Below, in pieces: positions 30,546 through 42,840 of a stretch of 64,000 nucleotides of DNA. The notes beneath the pieces were generated by a model. It saw only the letters and a program-made list of their open reading frames with translations, made no database searches and was not told the DNA's origin. A program made the translations under genes and the position numbers. Numbering within the stretch: the stretch's first letter is position 1; every line of letters starts with the position of its first letter. Location of the stretch: the NCBI GenBank assembly GCA_037447655.1, contig JBBHKE010002909.1, forward strand, positions 388,531 to 452,530, written 5' to 3'. This DNA is from Zygnema cylindricum (taxonomy: Eukaryota > Streptophyta > Zygnematophyceae > Zygnematales > Zygnemataceae).

Positions 30546-33500
30546 CCCTCTAAGGTGCCCATTTTAAACAGGGTTCATTTATTGGGAAACCATAATGAGA
30601 GGTGCATTGTTTGAAAAACGGATATCGGGCATTGTGAGTGGCCGTGTGCGTCGGCCATCAACAAAAATGGGAGTTCCACCAGGGTTTGGAGGATCTCAAT
30701 TCACAGGAGGATTTGCGGGGGCAGAGGTGGTAAAGGATGTTGGAGAAAGCATCGTGTCAGACACAAGGAAGGAGAAGGGGAAGCGGAAACTCACACCGAT
30801 GCCTATTAGATCGGTTCCGGTAGCAGATGTTTAGAAAACCGAGGCTAATGATAGTGAAATCTGGTTTTTTAACAATATCATGGCGACTCATTTTATTCTC
30901 AAGCGTCTCACCGAAGCAGTGGCTATACCTCATCTTCATGTGGACAAGGCGGACGAGTTGTGGGAGGCTCTTGTCAACATTTACAAGAGTGGTACAATTT
31001 TGCAGCAGAAGTTGGCAGATTAAAAGGTACATCCATATGTGTATAAAGGGGGAAATATGTTAGATTTTTGTAAGGACTTGGTTTGGTTATTTTTGGAGTT
31101 GTAGAGTGCAGGGAAAAAGGAGACCGAGAAAGAAAAGGTGAATACTTTGTTGATGAAACTCCCACATGATTATGAAAACATTGTTAACAGGGTTCAAGAC
31201 TTGCTAGATTATTGATGGATCTGGAACTCTGTTGTGGAAATGATTTTGGTTCGAGAAAGCACAATGGAGATTCGGAGAGGAGGAAAGAGTGTTCAGGCAT
31301 TGGCTGCTTGGACTAATTGGGTGGAAAAGGAATCTAAGAAACCTTATGGAAACTTTGGTGGAGGAGGAATAGGAAATCAATTAGACGGATCTAGATTGAG
31401 GCCTCTGAAGGTGTTTTGTCACTTTTGTAAAAAGTCGGGACATTACATGGCGCAGTGTACTAAACTGACATAGGAGATTGAATGAGGAACAGGTCGAAAA
31501 ACCAACCGCAAGGAAAAATGAAGAATTTGTTTCAACACAAGTCATCGGAGTGAATTCTGATGAGGACGATGGAGAACTCCTCCTCAATGAAGAGCAAAAG
31601 ATGAAAGGTGAGCAGGAGATTCCAAGGAGACAAAAGTGTGCTTCTGGTGGAGTAATTGAAGCTTCTGACGAAGGATGTATTATTGATTCAGGAGCTTATA
31701 TGCAAATGTGTAAAGAAAAACCATTGCTTACCAAGATGAGAAAGATCCCCACTGTAGAGATAGAGTCTGGGGATGGGAGAATAATGACCGCTAATTTAGT
31801 GGGATTAGTGGATATGAGAGTCTTAGTTGATCGTAAGACATCTATTATCACTTCCTCTGATGTTTATTTTATTCCAAAGTTGAACAAGAATCTTATCTCT
31901 ATGTCTGTCTTAGATGATAAGGGTTTTAAGACTAGTTCTAAGAAAAAAGTCTTTGTTGCTAGCTTTGAGAATGAATTGTACTTCAGTGCTGAAAAAGGTA
32001 GCCAAGGAATATTTTGGCTGAATTTGAGTAATGGCAAGACGAGAGTTTACTATGCTGTTGTAAGTGATTTGATGATGTGGCATAAAAAAATTGGGACATG
32101 TGAATCTAGATAGATTGAAGGAAATGAAAAAAATGAGTGTCGTTGAGGGAATATATTTTGGAGACAATGAGACTTTGGATGATTGTAGTGGATGTGCTCA
32201 AGTAGAGGCCCAAAGATTGTTGTTTCCAAAAACCGCAACATATAAGGGTAAAAAGGTCTTAGATCTAGTTCATACTGACATATGGGGACCGGCCAAAGTG
32301 CCATCAGTTGGAGGGAAAATATTTATGCTTAGTATCACTGATGATTGGTCAGGTATTCTAGAGTATATTTATTGAAAAACAAATCTGAGGCTTCGTCTTA
32401 TTTTAAGGAGTATAAACCATGGAGTGAAAAGCTTTATGAGACACCTATAAAGAGAGTGAGGAGTGATAATAGGGGGGAATACACTCCTAATAATTTTGAG
32501 GATTACTTGAAAGAGGAAGGGGTTCAACACCAAAAGACTGTCTCAAAGAACCCAAAACAAAACGGTGTAGCCGAGAGACTAAATCGGACATTAAGTGATA
32601 GTGCCCGTAGTCTGTTGTCAAATAAAAAGATAAGAAATTTTTTTTGGGCAGAAGCCATGTATTGTGCTAACTATCTCAAAAATTGAGTCCTCACCTTCCG
32701 GTAAAAGGACAAACACCTTATGAAAGATGGACCGGGAGAAAACCTAATATTTCACACTTAAAGGTGTTTGGAAGTCAAGTGTTTAGTCTAAACAGAGAAA
32801 AATCTGAATGGAAGTTAGATGGAAGGGGAAAGCCGGGATACCTACTTGGGTATGATGAAAATGTTAAGGGATATAGAATTTATGATCTCGAAGAGAAGAC
32901 ATCATTCTAGTAAAAACTTGGTAGTCATAGATGAAGGGAAGTCCATAGATCGCTTTCAATACACTAAACCGGTTAAGATTAGAATTGAATCCGAAAATGA
33001 GTTAGATTCAAATTCTTCTAACCAAACTCAAATTTAGCATGACCTTGCAGAGGAAGAGAAAAATCTGACCCAGAATGACCCTCTCTTGGAGTCACAGCTT
33101 TCTGTTCAAACCGAGGAAGAAAACGAAGAAAGACTGGAAATGGACGATGAACGTCCGGAGATGGACTCCACGGATAGGGGAGAAGGCGAAGTTGTTCGGA
33201 GAAACCCAAGATTACCCTCCATTCCAGCGTCGGAGTTTGAAGGAGGAAGGAGAAGCAGCAAGAGACTTCAAGAGAGACAATTGAACAACAAGGTAACTAA
33301 GCTGTCACATTTGAGGGGACCCCAGACTTACTCGGAAGCATTTAATAGTCCAGAACGTAGTAGATGGGTGACAACTATTAATGATGAGATGGCTTCCATT
33401 ATGGAAGCAAGCACATGGGAGTTGGTGGATTGTCTTTCGGACAGAAAGCCGATAGGATGTAAATGGGTATTTAAATTGAAGCGCAATCAGGATAACACTA

Positions 33501-34139
33501 TCGAGTGATACAAGGTTAGATTGGTGGCAAAAGGGTTTCCACAAAAAGAGGGAATGGATTATCAAGAGACCTTCGCTCCGGTTGTTAGATTTCCCTCCGT
33601 ATGGATTCTACTAAGTCTAACGGCAGGGGAAGACATAGAAGTGCACCAGATGGACATCAAAACCGTTTTCTTACACGGAGAATTAGAAGAAGAGATCTTC
33701 ATGCGACAGCTCGAAAGATTTGTGGAGAAAGGAGAAGAAAGTAAGGTGTCCAGATTGATAAAGTCTCTTTATTGACTAAAACAAGCTCCACGCCAATAGA
33801 ACAAGAAGATGGACAAGGCTTTCACGAGTTTGCGATATATCCGAATCAGTTCCGATCATTCCATCTATCTATTTAAGGACGAGGAAGTTATAATTTTCAT
33901 TTCTATCTATGTTGATGATTTGCTTGTTTTGAGTAAGTCAATTGAGAAAAAAAATAGATTGAAAAACGATCTAAAAAGTAGATCTGAAATGAAAGACTTG
34001 GGGGTGGCAAAGTTTATTTCGGGAATTCAGATGGAGAGGGATAGAGAGAAGAAAACGATAAGACTAACTCAAAAAGAAGCGATAGGAAATATGCTTGAAA
34101 AAATTCAAATGAATAAAGGAAATAGTTCTACGACTCCAA
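30537..34139 (+). pseudogene. Copia-4 gag-pol, decayed and truncated in RT
   Basis: Gag reads from the PBS ATG with a shift near 30575. The knuckle CHFCKK...HYMAQC is at about 31418-31460, directly followed by a stop. Protease DSGAY at about 31684. Integrase zinc domain 32075-32200, split by a frameshift near 32092. RSDNRGEY at about 32461-32484 (second Gly changed to Arg) and GVAERLNR at about 32564-32587. RT blocks 33521-34139 include the QMDIKTVFLHG block and YVDD near 33910, with a stop after SLY at 33773-33775. The coding sequence ends within the T-T-P-M region, where unrelated sequence starts at 34140. Confidence 0.9.
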
Positions 34140-37100
34140 TGTCATGCCGTATTGTATCGGTTGCTAGCACGCATGGTATGGGGCATGCTTGCACAATTTT
34201 TGGCACAGGCGCACGATATTTGACGCGCGCGTACGATATTTTGCATGCACGCACGATTTCTTGCACGCACGCTTAGTTTTGTTGTGATATCGCCGATTTA
34301 TATATTTGTGACGTGTACGCGATTCGCGTGCACGTTTCGTTTGAACATGTACTAATTTAGTGCGATTTGTTTCGTTTCGTGCGTAGGTACACGATTTTGG
34401 AGTATAGACGTGGATTATTGTTTGGGCAACGCATTGCAATTTCTAATGTATTTCGTGAAGTATGGTTCGGTTCGTGCATATGCGCGCGATTTTGGAGTAT
34501 AGACGCCAAGTATCGTTTGGCGACGAGGCACGATTTCCGGGAGCGTTGGCGACGCTTCTATGTACCTTCATTCATTTAAGTCGCCAACCCATGAAGGTTC
34601 GCGCATACATGTAGTTAGGGGGGGTTTTTACCCTCGGACGATGGATTTTTTTAGGCGTACGGCAGACGATGTTGGCCGCCTATTAGCCAACATCTTAAGT
34701 AGTTCCATTCATGAGAAGTAGGCTAGACTTAGGCTAGTTTCGCTCTAGGTGTAGCTTAGCCCCTACTTAGGCATTCTCAGACTTAGAGAACAAGAATTTT
34801 CTCTTGGCGGCGGAGCTTTTGTCTTGCTCTCTCTCTCACCGATAGCGCAAGTTTCTTCTTTTCTTTTGCTAGCTAGTTGTAGAGGCTAGATAGTTTACGT
34901 ATGTTCTCCCTTGTAATTCTGCCCACGCTTTTTATCCACGCGACTGAAAGCCAAGTCCGGAAGGTTTCCCTCCAACTTGTGCCATTTTTGGGAACAGGTG
35001 GATTGGAGTTCTTGTGGAGAAGCATCCAGATCCGGCTGTCTTTCCCACGGACAGCTGAACGGTTTGGGCGTTTGTATTTGTGTTGTTTGTATTTTCGGTT
35101 GGGAATGGAAGGGTGAATTTTGGCCGAATTTGGAGTTTTCCTTGTTTTTGGTTGGAATTATTTATTTTGTTTCGTTGCTTTCGTATGAGATAACTCTTGT
35201 AAAGAATACGTTGAAGACCCAAGAGCCTAGTGGCTACCTTTTGGCGGAGTGAATTATAGGAGTCACTTCACACTAGGGGAGTATTCTTCCCTTTTATTCC
35301 TTTGGTCATCTTAAACTTTATTCTTTTGCATGTTGTATATACATTTTTCCCTTCTCATTCATTTTCGTTTGTATATATGTTTGGAGCATGACTTTGCTGG
35401 TTGGGATGCATGTTCGCTTTTGCTTTTCCCTCATGCACGACAAAAAGTAACTTGCCACCCTATCCGCAAAGTCGTTGTATCAAATTTAGGGTTAATCTGC
35501 AGAATTAGGGTTTGGAGGACGAATTAGGGTTTTGGCTGCAGAATTAGGGTTGCAGCAGATTTAGGGTTTATTCCTTTTGATTCTAGTCCTTAGGTCGGTA
35601 TCCTTCTAATCCTTGGCTGCAGATTTTGAGTTTTGGCAGTCTAGAATTAGGGCTTGGCTTTGGAATTAGGACTTTTCAAGTGGAATTAGGGTTGGCTGCT
35701 GGCTTTGGATTATTGCGGTCACCTGTTTGGCTGTATATCTGGAGTTTGAGCGGCTTCCGACTTTATTCTAACACCCTTTTTCTCTCTATCGCATTTGTGT
35801 TTCTTATTGGTTATTTTTCTTCCACCCAACGTTATTTTTTTCCCCTTCCATTGGTTGCCTAACATTCTACGACGTACATCTTCACGGTACGTCGGTTATT
35901 TTGGGAGACGTTGCTCGGAGCGAATTTCGTGGAGCGAATTTTATCCCACGGAGCTTTGCAAAACCCGACTTGCTTCGAACAAGTTCGGTTCACCCTTAGT
36001 GCTCACCAAAGTACTAAAGGTGTTTGTAAGTAGTCGATGCCTTGCGGGTGCAAGAGCGTTCCGATTTAGTGTGGACACGCGTGTAGGGGGGCGGTGTGGA
36101 TTGGTTCTATCGTGAACCTTTCTTATTGAGCATTTGCATTTCCCTGCTTTCCCTGCATGATATCTGCCCCTAATTGGCCTTGGATTTTCTGTGACTTTTT
36201 GGAGTGGGATTTCTTGCTAGACCTTGCCGTGGGTGGCACTCTGTAGACTTTTTCCCGGCTATGTTGTTGTAAATCTGCACCCAAGGGTGTTTGGATAGCA
36301 ATTTTCTTGTTTTTATAGATCTGGTCCTTTGGCCTTACCAATTGTTTGCAGGGTAGAGGTTTTGGTAAATCGGCTTCTTGCTAGATACGACCAGTAAGTC
36401 TTGATAGTGACTGAGTGGGTTGACTGGACGAGTGGATTGGTTTGACACGTGTTGCATCTCGGTTAGGTCGTGCGAAACCTTTCATTATCATAGTCAGAGG
36501 TTCTCCCTCTGTTTATGCTAGCGGATTAGCATAACCTTCCTTATCAATCCAGTTCCACCCCAGGAGTTACATTTTACCGTTCTCAGGAATTAGATCCTTC
36601 GGATTTTCCCGAATTGTTGACCACGTCTGATCCACTTGCAGATCGGAGATCCCCGTCAGTGCGGTTTGGTCTCACATCTACGTCATCATTGTCCTCGGTT
36701 TCATCTAGGTCATACCTAGAGGGGACGGAAGAAGACTCTCCGGAGGAAACCTTTCCAGCTCCTCACACTCGTAGGTTCCCTGTCAGCCCAGCTTTGGCAC
36801 AACCGGCTCATCCTCCTCCTTACGACATGGCTTCCTCTTCAGAGGGATCCATGGGTAGGATGCAATTCTGCTTTTCCGGATTAAAGGACACCATGTCTTT
36901 ATCGCATTTCCGGATGTTATACGACACGGAAATGAGGGATTTAGCATTTAGATATCAGGATAGGTTTGACCTCCGTGTCGCCTTTTCCCTTCTCGGTCGA
37001 TACCTCCGTGGTACGGCCCTCACTCTCTACACTCGCAAGTACGAGGATGTTCTTGCGATGAGAGAGTACGTGGCTCCCTTTGCGAGTAACCATAAGTCCT

Positions 37101-37595
37101 CCGCCAGGTGGATATCCCATATCAAGTTGCGAGACCGTCGATATTTGATGCTAATGGGGACAAGTTGTATCCAACTATCACCGAGGTTCCTCGTCAGTAT
37201 GGAGTAATTGATCAAGAGGCGGTCCCAGCTAGAGCGGGGGGAACCATGCCTTTATGGGATCCTCTCTCCGTCATGTTTGACATCCTCCAAGAGGAGTACC
37301 GGATGCAAAATCCGGATCAGATGAAAGAGTTGATGAACTTCGAGCGTAGGCCAGGTGAAACTGCCCCTGCTTTGCGAGCTCGGATGGAAACTCTACGGGT
37401 GGCATTATCGGACCTCATGTCCGATACGGAGGCTGTCCAGAAATTTGTGGGACAGTTTCCAGGTCCATCAATGAGGTTTATCCAAAACCACCTCAGCCAG
37501 ATGTATGGACTGAAATTAACCTTTGAGCAAGCGGCTCAATACGCGGTAGAGTATGAATGCAAACATCCTGGTGGGACGCCCATTAGCGGTCGAAA
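34140..37595 (+). mobile_element. Gypsy-2 fragment: LTR-like 5' region and gag
   Basis: Starts TGTCATGCC, abruptly inside Copia-4 RT, as an inserted LTR would. The first 2.4 kb is non-coding and LTR-like: a TATA-like TTATATATT at 34298-34306, and an exact 19-base repeat CGATTTTGGAGTATAGACG at 34392-34410 and 34487-34505. Eight or so AATTAGGGTT-like repeats occur at about 35485-35700. A gag-like frame follows. The LTR end and PBS could not be located, and no pol is present. The right end near 37595 joins directly to a copia RNase H, so part was lost. Confidence 0.55.
36560..37592 (+). pseudogene. Gypsy-2 gag-like gene in two frames
   Basis: First part (about 36560-37100): a Ser/Pro-rich N-terminus, then a capsid-like FSGLKDTMSLSHFRMLYDTEMRDLAFRY... 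region. Second part (37108-37592): LWDPLSVMFDILQEEYRM, LMNFERRPGETAPALRARMETLR and FVGQFPGPSMRFIQNHLSQMYG. This alpha-helical pattern ends in the region where LTR-retroelement capsids bind each other. The parts are in different frames (shift between about 37085 and 37130). No ATG was found for the first part. Identification as retrotransposon gag rests on position and pattern, not on a specific match. Confidence 0.55.
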
Positions 37596-39234
37596 CCTTC
37601 GAACATACTGTTGTTGTAGCAAACTGTTGTTTTTGAAAACTTAGTTTCGTGCGTACAGAGCGTGTCGTGCGTGCGCGTGTTCGCGTGCGTACGCATTTAC
37701 GTGATATACTGTGGAGGTTCGAAAGGATTTGCGGATTGGGGGAGTAAGTGTACGAGCAAAATTAAAGTGACGTGTGAGTGGCGCGAACAAACATTTGAAA
37801 ATGTACGGCGGATCGCGAAGCGATCCGATATGAAATGTTTGAAATATTTAAATTGTACGCCGGCCGTACGGAATCTAATGTGACGGGCGACAATTATGGA
37901 AAGTACGCGATGGTACAAAAGAATCTTTTTTGGATAAGTATACTTCAATTTTGACGTGAGGCATTTATGACGAAGTACGCGGTTTTCGGTACGGACAAGA
38001 TTTTGATGGTACCGTAATATTTCAACGAGTGGATTGTGTTGTACTTCGAAGGCGGACGGCGTCCGCCGCTTTTTGATGGATCACACTATTTTTTGGATGT
38101 ACTATCAAGTGGGTCGTACGTATGTGATGACGGGTTACTACGTGGACTTATCGACAAGTGACTAAGCAAGTTGTCACTTATGACGCGGATTTGTGGATGC
38201 GTCGGTGTAATTATTTGAAACATCAATATTTTGTTTTATGCGAACTAATGATTTAGTGTTGATTAAAATAGTTATATTTTACGGGATTAATGAGGATATC
38301 GACACTTTAATTTATGTGTCGTATTTACAGACAAGTGTACGCTTACGATTGCTTGACTTTCAGGTGTACGCTTACGATTAGTTTTTCTTTGTAATTGGTT
38401 ATTATGGTTATTTTGACACTTAGTGATTCGTTGACAGCTCACAAGTGTATATATAGGAATGAGCTTTGTTAGGAATAATAATCAATGCTGGTTAGTAAAG
38501 TGGGGACCGAAGATGTAGACTTTTAGGGTTGCCGATTAGGTTATGCACTTTGAATGATATAATGATTATTTGATTATACTTTTGTTTATGTGTAATGCAT
38601 TTGTCTGTTATTATTTATTTATGTTATTTTATATATGTTTGATATGCATTGTTTATGCATTTGTCCTAGGGTTTGTTTATGTCGATTATTCCATCAAACC
38701 TTAGATGTTGTCATAGGGTTTATTTATGTTTATTATTCCATGAAACCCTAAATGTTGTTGTATGCTAAATGGAGGATGCATTTCAAATGATTGTTCGTCG
38801 ACCTATTTTTGCTTAGCTTTTTGCATGATAGTTTGGGTGGCTTCTGCGGTCTATTTTAGACCAAAGAACAACACAAACTACAAAAGGTTACAGCTCAATC
38901 CACAATGGAGTCAGAATACATGGCAGCAGCTTCTACCCTCAAGGAGCTCTTATGGGTTAAGTCTATTTTACAAGAACTTGGGTATATGCGAACAGGTCCT
39001 CACTCTATCTAGAGTGACAACCAGGCAGCCATTGCCATTGCCTCTAACCCCAATAATCATTTTAAAAGCAAACACATGGATGTTAGACTTCATTTTGTCA
39101 TAGAAAAAGTGTTTGCAAAAGTAATTAAATTGTGTTATTTATCGGATGTGGAGATGGTGGCTGACATGTTAACTAAAGCCCTTCCTACTCCTAAGTTGCA
39201 GTTTTGCAAAGAGGCTATTGGACTTAGTGAGTAA
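37596..39234 (+). pseudogene. Copia-5 RNase H C-terminal remnant, split by a solo LTR
   Basis: About 29 bases of RNase H (37596-37624) are followed, after the solo LTR and its duplicated CAAAC, by 38884-39234. There the frame reads LQKVTAQSTMESEYMAA, LLWVKSILQELGYM, SDNQAAIAIASN, then ADMLTKALPTPK and a natural stop at 39232-39234. One in-frame TAG is at 39010-39012. It is clearly more diverged from Copia-3 than Copia-4 is, so it represents another lineage. All upstream pol is gone. Confidence 0.88.
37625..38883 (+). mobile_element. Solo LTR of element N with perfect target duplication
   Basis: TGTTGTTTTTG to AGAACAACA, flanked by CAAAC on both sides (37620-37624 and 38884-38888). It is the forward version of the LTRs at 55464-56837 and 57756-59111 but visibly diverged, so it is older than those. 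A TATA box TATATATA lies at 38448-38455. Confidence 0.93.
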
Positions 39235-39257
39235 CTGAGTCTAAAGATTTTGGTGAG

Positions 39258-40467
39258 TGTTGTAATTTGAAATCTTTATTTCAGTAGATAGAGTTGTGAG
39301 AGGAGACTAAGTACTTAGAATATTTTTGTCTGGGATAGTTTTCATACTTACCTTCAATAGTGTGACAGTAGCAGATAAACAGTAGAAGTGTACTAAACTT
39401 GCACGAACACGCGTCGACAATAAGAGATGATGCGGATATTTCGGAGTGGCGACCGACACCTACATACGTGTGTCGCAAATCGTACGGGCAGGTTCAGTGA
39501 ATCGGACGGACAAAAACTAATCCGAACATCCGAGAGGAAAATGTGCGTGACCAAATGTAGGACGTTGATACGAAATTTTTAAACGTACGCCATCAAAGTG
39601 GGGACCACAATGAGGACACTCGTTGGCAAGAGAAACGTATGCAGGTTTTACGGAGTGGCGCTGACATTCAGTTACACGCGTCACGCAGGAAACGATTAGA
39701 TTCACCAGATCGGACGAACGGAATCTGAACCGATTATTTTGGAAAAATACATGGTACGGTTCGACGTTATGATCGTTGATTACATTTGCGGGAAACGGAC
39801 GTGATTCACCTAGGACCACAAGCGTGATTCACGTGGGACCACAAGTGACAAAGCACTCAGGTGCTTCGTACTACACTACCACAATCGGTTGTACTTTAGA
39901 ACTATGGCTGACTAAAAACCCGGAACATTTTATGTACGGTTCGATATCTGAGAATATTCGGAAAACATTGTTTTGTAGTTTAGTTTAATAAAAAATAGTG
40001 TTTCATTAATTAGGTCTTTGAAAATAATAATTAGTTTTTGGAAGGTACACAAGGTACACTAAAGTAGAGGTTGGATAGTTTATCGTAAGTCAGGATAGTC
40101 TTTTAGTACGGCTACCCGAATTAGTGGGACCACTAGATACTCACCCTGAGTATATAGTTTACGACTTAGCCAATTTTGTAGTATCTAGTTTTGGGATTAT
40201 GACATTTTAAGGGTAGTTTTTGGGAAGCTTCCAAGAGTCATATCTTATCGTTTACTAAGTTATTTGGGCTTCAATTTTAGGAATTGCCAGTTTACTCTGT
40301 TGTGAATCACTGTGAGAAATTTGAGGCATATTGGCTTTTGAGTCAAGATTTGTGTAAGCTGAAAAATGGTTGTTGAGTAGGTGCTTGATAGCTTTTGTTG
40401 TTTTCCATGTCTACTTCCACTACTACTGTCGGTACTCCTCCTGCAACGGTGGTTGTAGAAAAACACT
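39258..40467 (+). repeat. Probable 3' LTR of Copia-5
   Basis: Starts TGTTGTAATTTG after a purine-rich GGTGAG stretch, directly downstream of the RNase H stop, and may end at GAAAAACA (40467). Contains a 23-bp tandem duplication (39801-39823 and 39824-39846) holding GTGATTCAC and GGACCACAAG. No partner LTR is in the window, so the limits are tentative. Confidence 0.5.
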
Positions 40468-41196
40468 AACCACTCTCAAAATCCCTATCTAGTGCAGTAG
40501 GAGCCAATCAAATAACTGTACAGTACAAAAAGGTACTACAGCCGATTTTCTTCTGTACGGCCAGTGTACAACAAGGCCATTGAGTGGACGCATGTCAACA
40601 TTCCACACGTCTGTATGTTCCACGAAATTCTCGTGACCAAATGTTATCCATCCACATGGCCTCAGGTCATGCCACGTCCAAAAACGCCAAAGTGACCATT
40701 ATAGGATCTCGCCCAAAATATATGTAGTTGGATTAAATTCGACATTAAATGTTAGCCGTTGAAACAAATGTCTCATTCATTTGTTTCCCGCGGGGTCACG
40801 TTTGCATTGTATATTAACGAGTTATATGTTCCTCCATTCATAATTCAATTAATTAGTTTCAAGCTCATAACATAGTTTAAGTTTTTATAAAACCCTATGT
40901 AATTTAACGAACTTCTACGACAAACCCATTAGAGCTGACGGCTACGCCTCGCTTTGACAGTCGTAGGTTTGAGTCTGCCAAACTCAACCTTTTGTTGAGA
41001 GTAACTTATGTCACTCTTTTGTCGTGTCTGTGGAGCTAAGGCAACCATGGCTCCACTACTCTCTCTCTTCTTCAATGACTACAAAAAGTATGGGGGATTA
41101 GGGAAAGAGGTAGAGGCAGACTACCTGCTCTTTTTCTTTCTTTTTTTACTAAGCTATTCAGACCTAGAAAATATTCTATAAATCTAGTGATTTCAA
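40468..41196 (-). repeat. Truncated LTR (first of three) of the Copia-7 tandem
   Basis: Collinear on the reverse strand with the LTR at 53114-54126 but lacking its U5 part. Right end TTTCAACA is the LTR start. tRNA-like module at about 40925-40995; GTAC hairpin near 40519-40560. Confidence 0.8.
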
Positions 41197-41287
41197 CACT
41201 TCCCATATTATGTAGTCTACTTTTAACTTTTCTTTCAATCCACATTTTACCCTACAATGTTTTAACTTGGGAGAGGGCACACGTTTG
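41197..41287 (-). pseudogene. Remnant of a copia internal region, about 91 bp
   Basis: Only the polypurine tract and the last codons of pol (LPSPK-like, K-C-G-L-like tail on the reverse strand) remain. They are joined directly to the terminus TGCAATT of the next LTR. Almost the entire 4-5 kb internal region was deleted. Confidence 0.75.
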
Positions 41288-41778
41288 TGCAATTCTATGT
41301 CCTCCATTGGACTACAGAATTCAGAGAGCCTCTAGATAGCTTTTAACTAACCCACTTCAAGCCACAACCACTGCAGCCCAAGAGAGCAAACAAACAGTTT
41401 GAGTGCACCTTTGTGCAGCTTGGACTCCCCTGAGTTTGTAGCAAAAAGAAGCACTGAAAACAACCAACGAGCCGATAAGTTATGAGGTGGCAAAGATGCC
41501 AATTTATACAAAGCTCCCAAGGGAGAGGTGCTACCTCCCAAATTTTTCTAAGTCCTAAACCCCTCTCACAACCTCTATGTACTGAAGTACGAACCAATCA
41601 CACGACCGTAATGTACAGAAAGGTACTACGACCCATGTACTTTCTGTACGGTCTATGTTCCCCATCCATCCCAAATGTTTCCATTTCCTCTCCTACGTTT
41701 TCTCTTCCTCTCACCCTCCCAATTCCCACGGCTTCTTTGACTTATTGACCATGTCCATAAGCCTTTCTTATTCCCTTC
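41288..41778 (-). repeat. Middle LTR of the Copia-7 tandem, left part
   Basis: Begins TGCAATT (complement of the LTR 3' end), follows the Copia-7 5' LTR to about 41665, then a CT-rich diverged stretch up to the Copia-6 insertion. The GTAC hairpin at 41613-41649 has the perfectly paired arms GTACAGAAAG and CTTTCTGTAC. The rest of this LTR is 48239-48777. Confidence 0.78.
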
Positions 41779-42840
41779 TGAAACTCTGAGACCTCCATAA
41801 GTCCTCATAATGGATAGCTTCCAAGAAGCCTCTAGGATAACTCTGACCCCTGTGTGTTTCAGCAAGAACAATGCCACCCTGGCAGACAAAAACTCTGACC
41901 ACCTTCACCTCGTGAAGGCAAGACTCCCCTGAGTCAATAGCAAAAAGAGTCTCTAAATTTTCTCCCCTGAGCAGTAAGTTATGGAGGGTCAAAGTTGACC
42001 TTTTGTACCGAAGCTTTATGGGAGAGAGGGTCCTATCTACCAATTTATTATAAGTCTTATCTCTCTCACAAACTCTATCTACTAATGTACGGAGCCAATC
42101 ATATTACACTTTCGTACACAAAAGTATAGCTGCAAGTGTACTTTCTATACGGATACTGTACGACATGGCATAAAAGTCGACACATGTCATTTTTAGATTC
42201 GGTCGCGTAATCCCCGGAGATGCCGCGATCCAACGTAATTTTGCCACATGTCATCCGATTTGGCGATGACCACAAACCGCCGAGATTCTCTTCCGCGATC
42301 TCGGCTTTCTTCCCAGCCGTCCTATTCAATGTAGATTTCAATCGTAGCCGTCATAAACACTTGCGCGATATTTGTTTCGTTAAAGAAACAAATGCGCGGT
42401 ACTCGTTTCTTATACATACCGTAATCCGTACTTTTACATAACTAGATCTATGTATCCTGTAAACAGTTGCAGTTAAATGAATTATCCTACTCGGTAATAT
42501 TTAAATAAATAACAAACCCTATAGCATGTATCACTACTCCTAGACTTAACGGATAAGTCTACCGGCTACCGGCTCCTTAACGTTCCGCAAGTACCAGGAT
42601 CAAATCCTGGTTCCGAAATCTATCCTTTTAGTAAATAAACTACCTATCGGTTAATCAACCAATCTATTTCCCGTAAACCTCTGGATAGCCTAGGTAGCCA
42701 TGGCTCTAGCTTCCTCTCCAACTTCTCAGTGACTGCGACAACTGTGGGAGTTGGAGAGAGACGTTAGAGATAGACTGCCTCGGCTTCTTTCTATATTTCA
42801 ATTTAGAGCTAGAAAATACTAACAAGAACCATCAACTACA
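41779..42840 (-). repeat. 3' LTR of Copia-6
   Basis: About 1,062 bp, plus-strand ends TGAAACTC and AACTACA. W-box palindrome 41987-42000. The tRNA-like module at about 42535-42625 has a perfect T-arm: stem CCAGG/CCTGG around the 7-base loop ATCAAAT. Confidence 0.92.

Larger units (their letters stand above)
23228..34139 (+). mobile_element. Copia-4, old copia element: 5' LTR split by Copia-3, internal region cut at RT
   Basis: The 5' LTR runs 23228-23548 and 29992-30532 (TGTTGAAA to TATAACA) with Copia-3 between. PBS at 30533-30545, then decayed gag and pol to 34139, where a gypsy-like sequence begins. RNase H and 3' LTR of this element are not found. The RNase H at 37596-39234 is too different to be its continuation. 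Confidence 0.85.

Noticed and set aside
35485-35700. Interstitial telomere array
   Set aside because: The AATTAGGGTT-like units are irregularly spaced and are not tandem TTTAGGG.
37596-39234. RNase H as the missing 3' part of Copia-4
   Set aside because: About 150 residues of pol are missing between them, its protein is much more diverged from Copia-3 than Copia-4 RT is, and the following LTR does not match the Copia-4 5' LTR.
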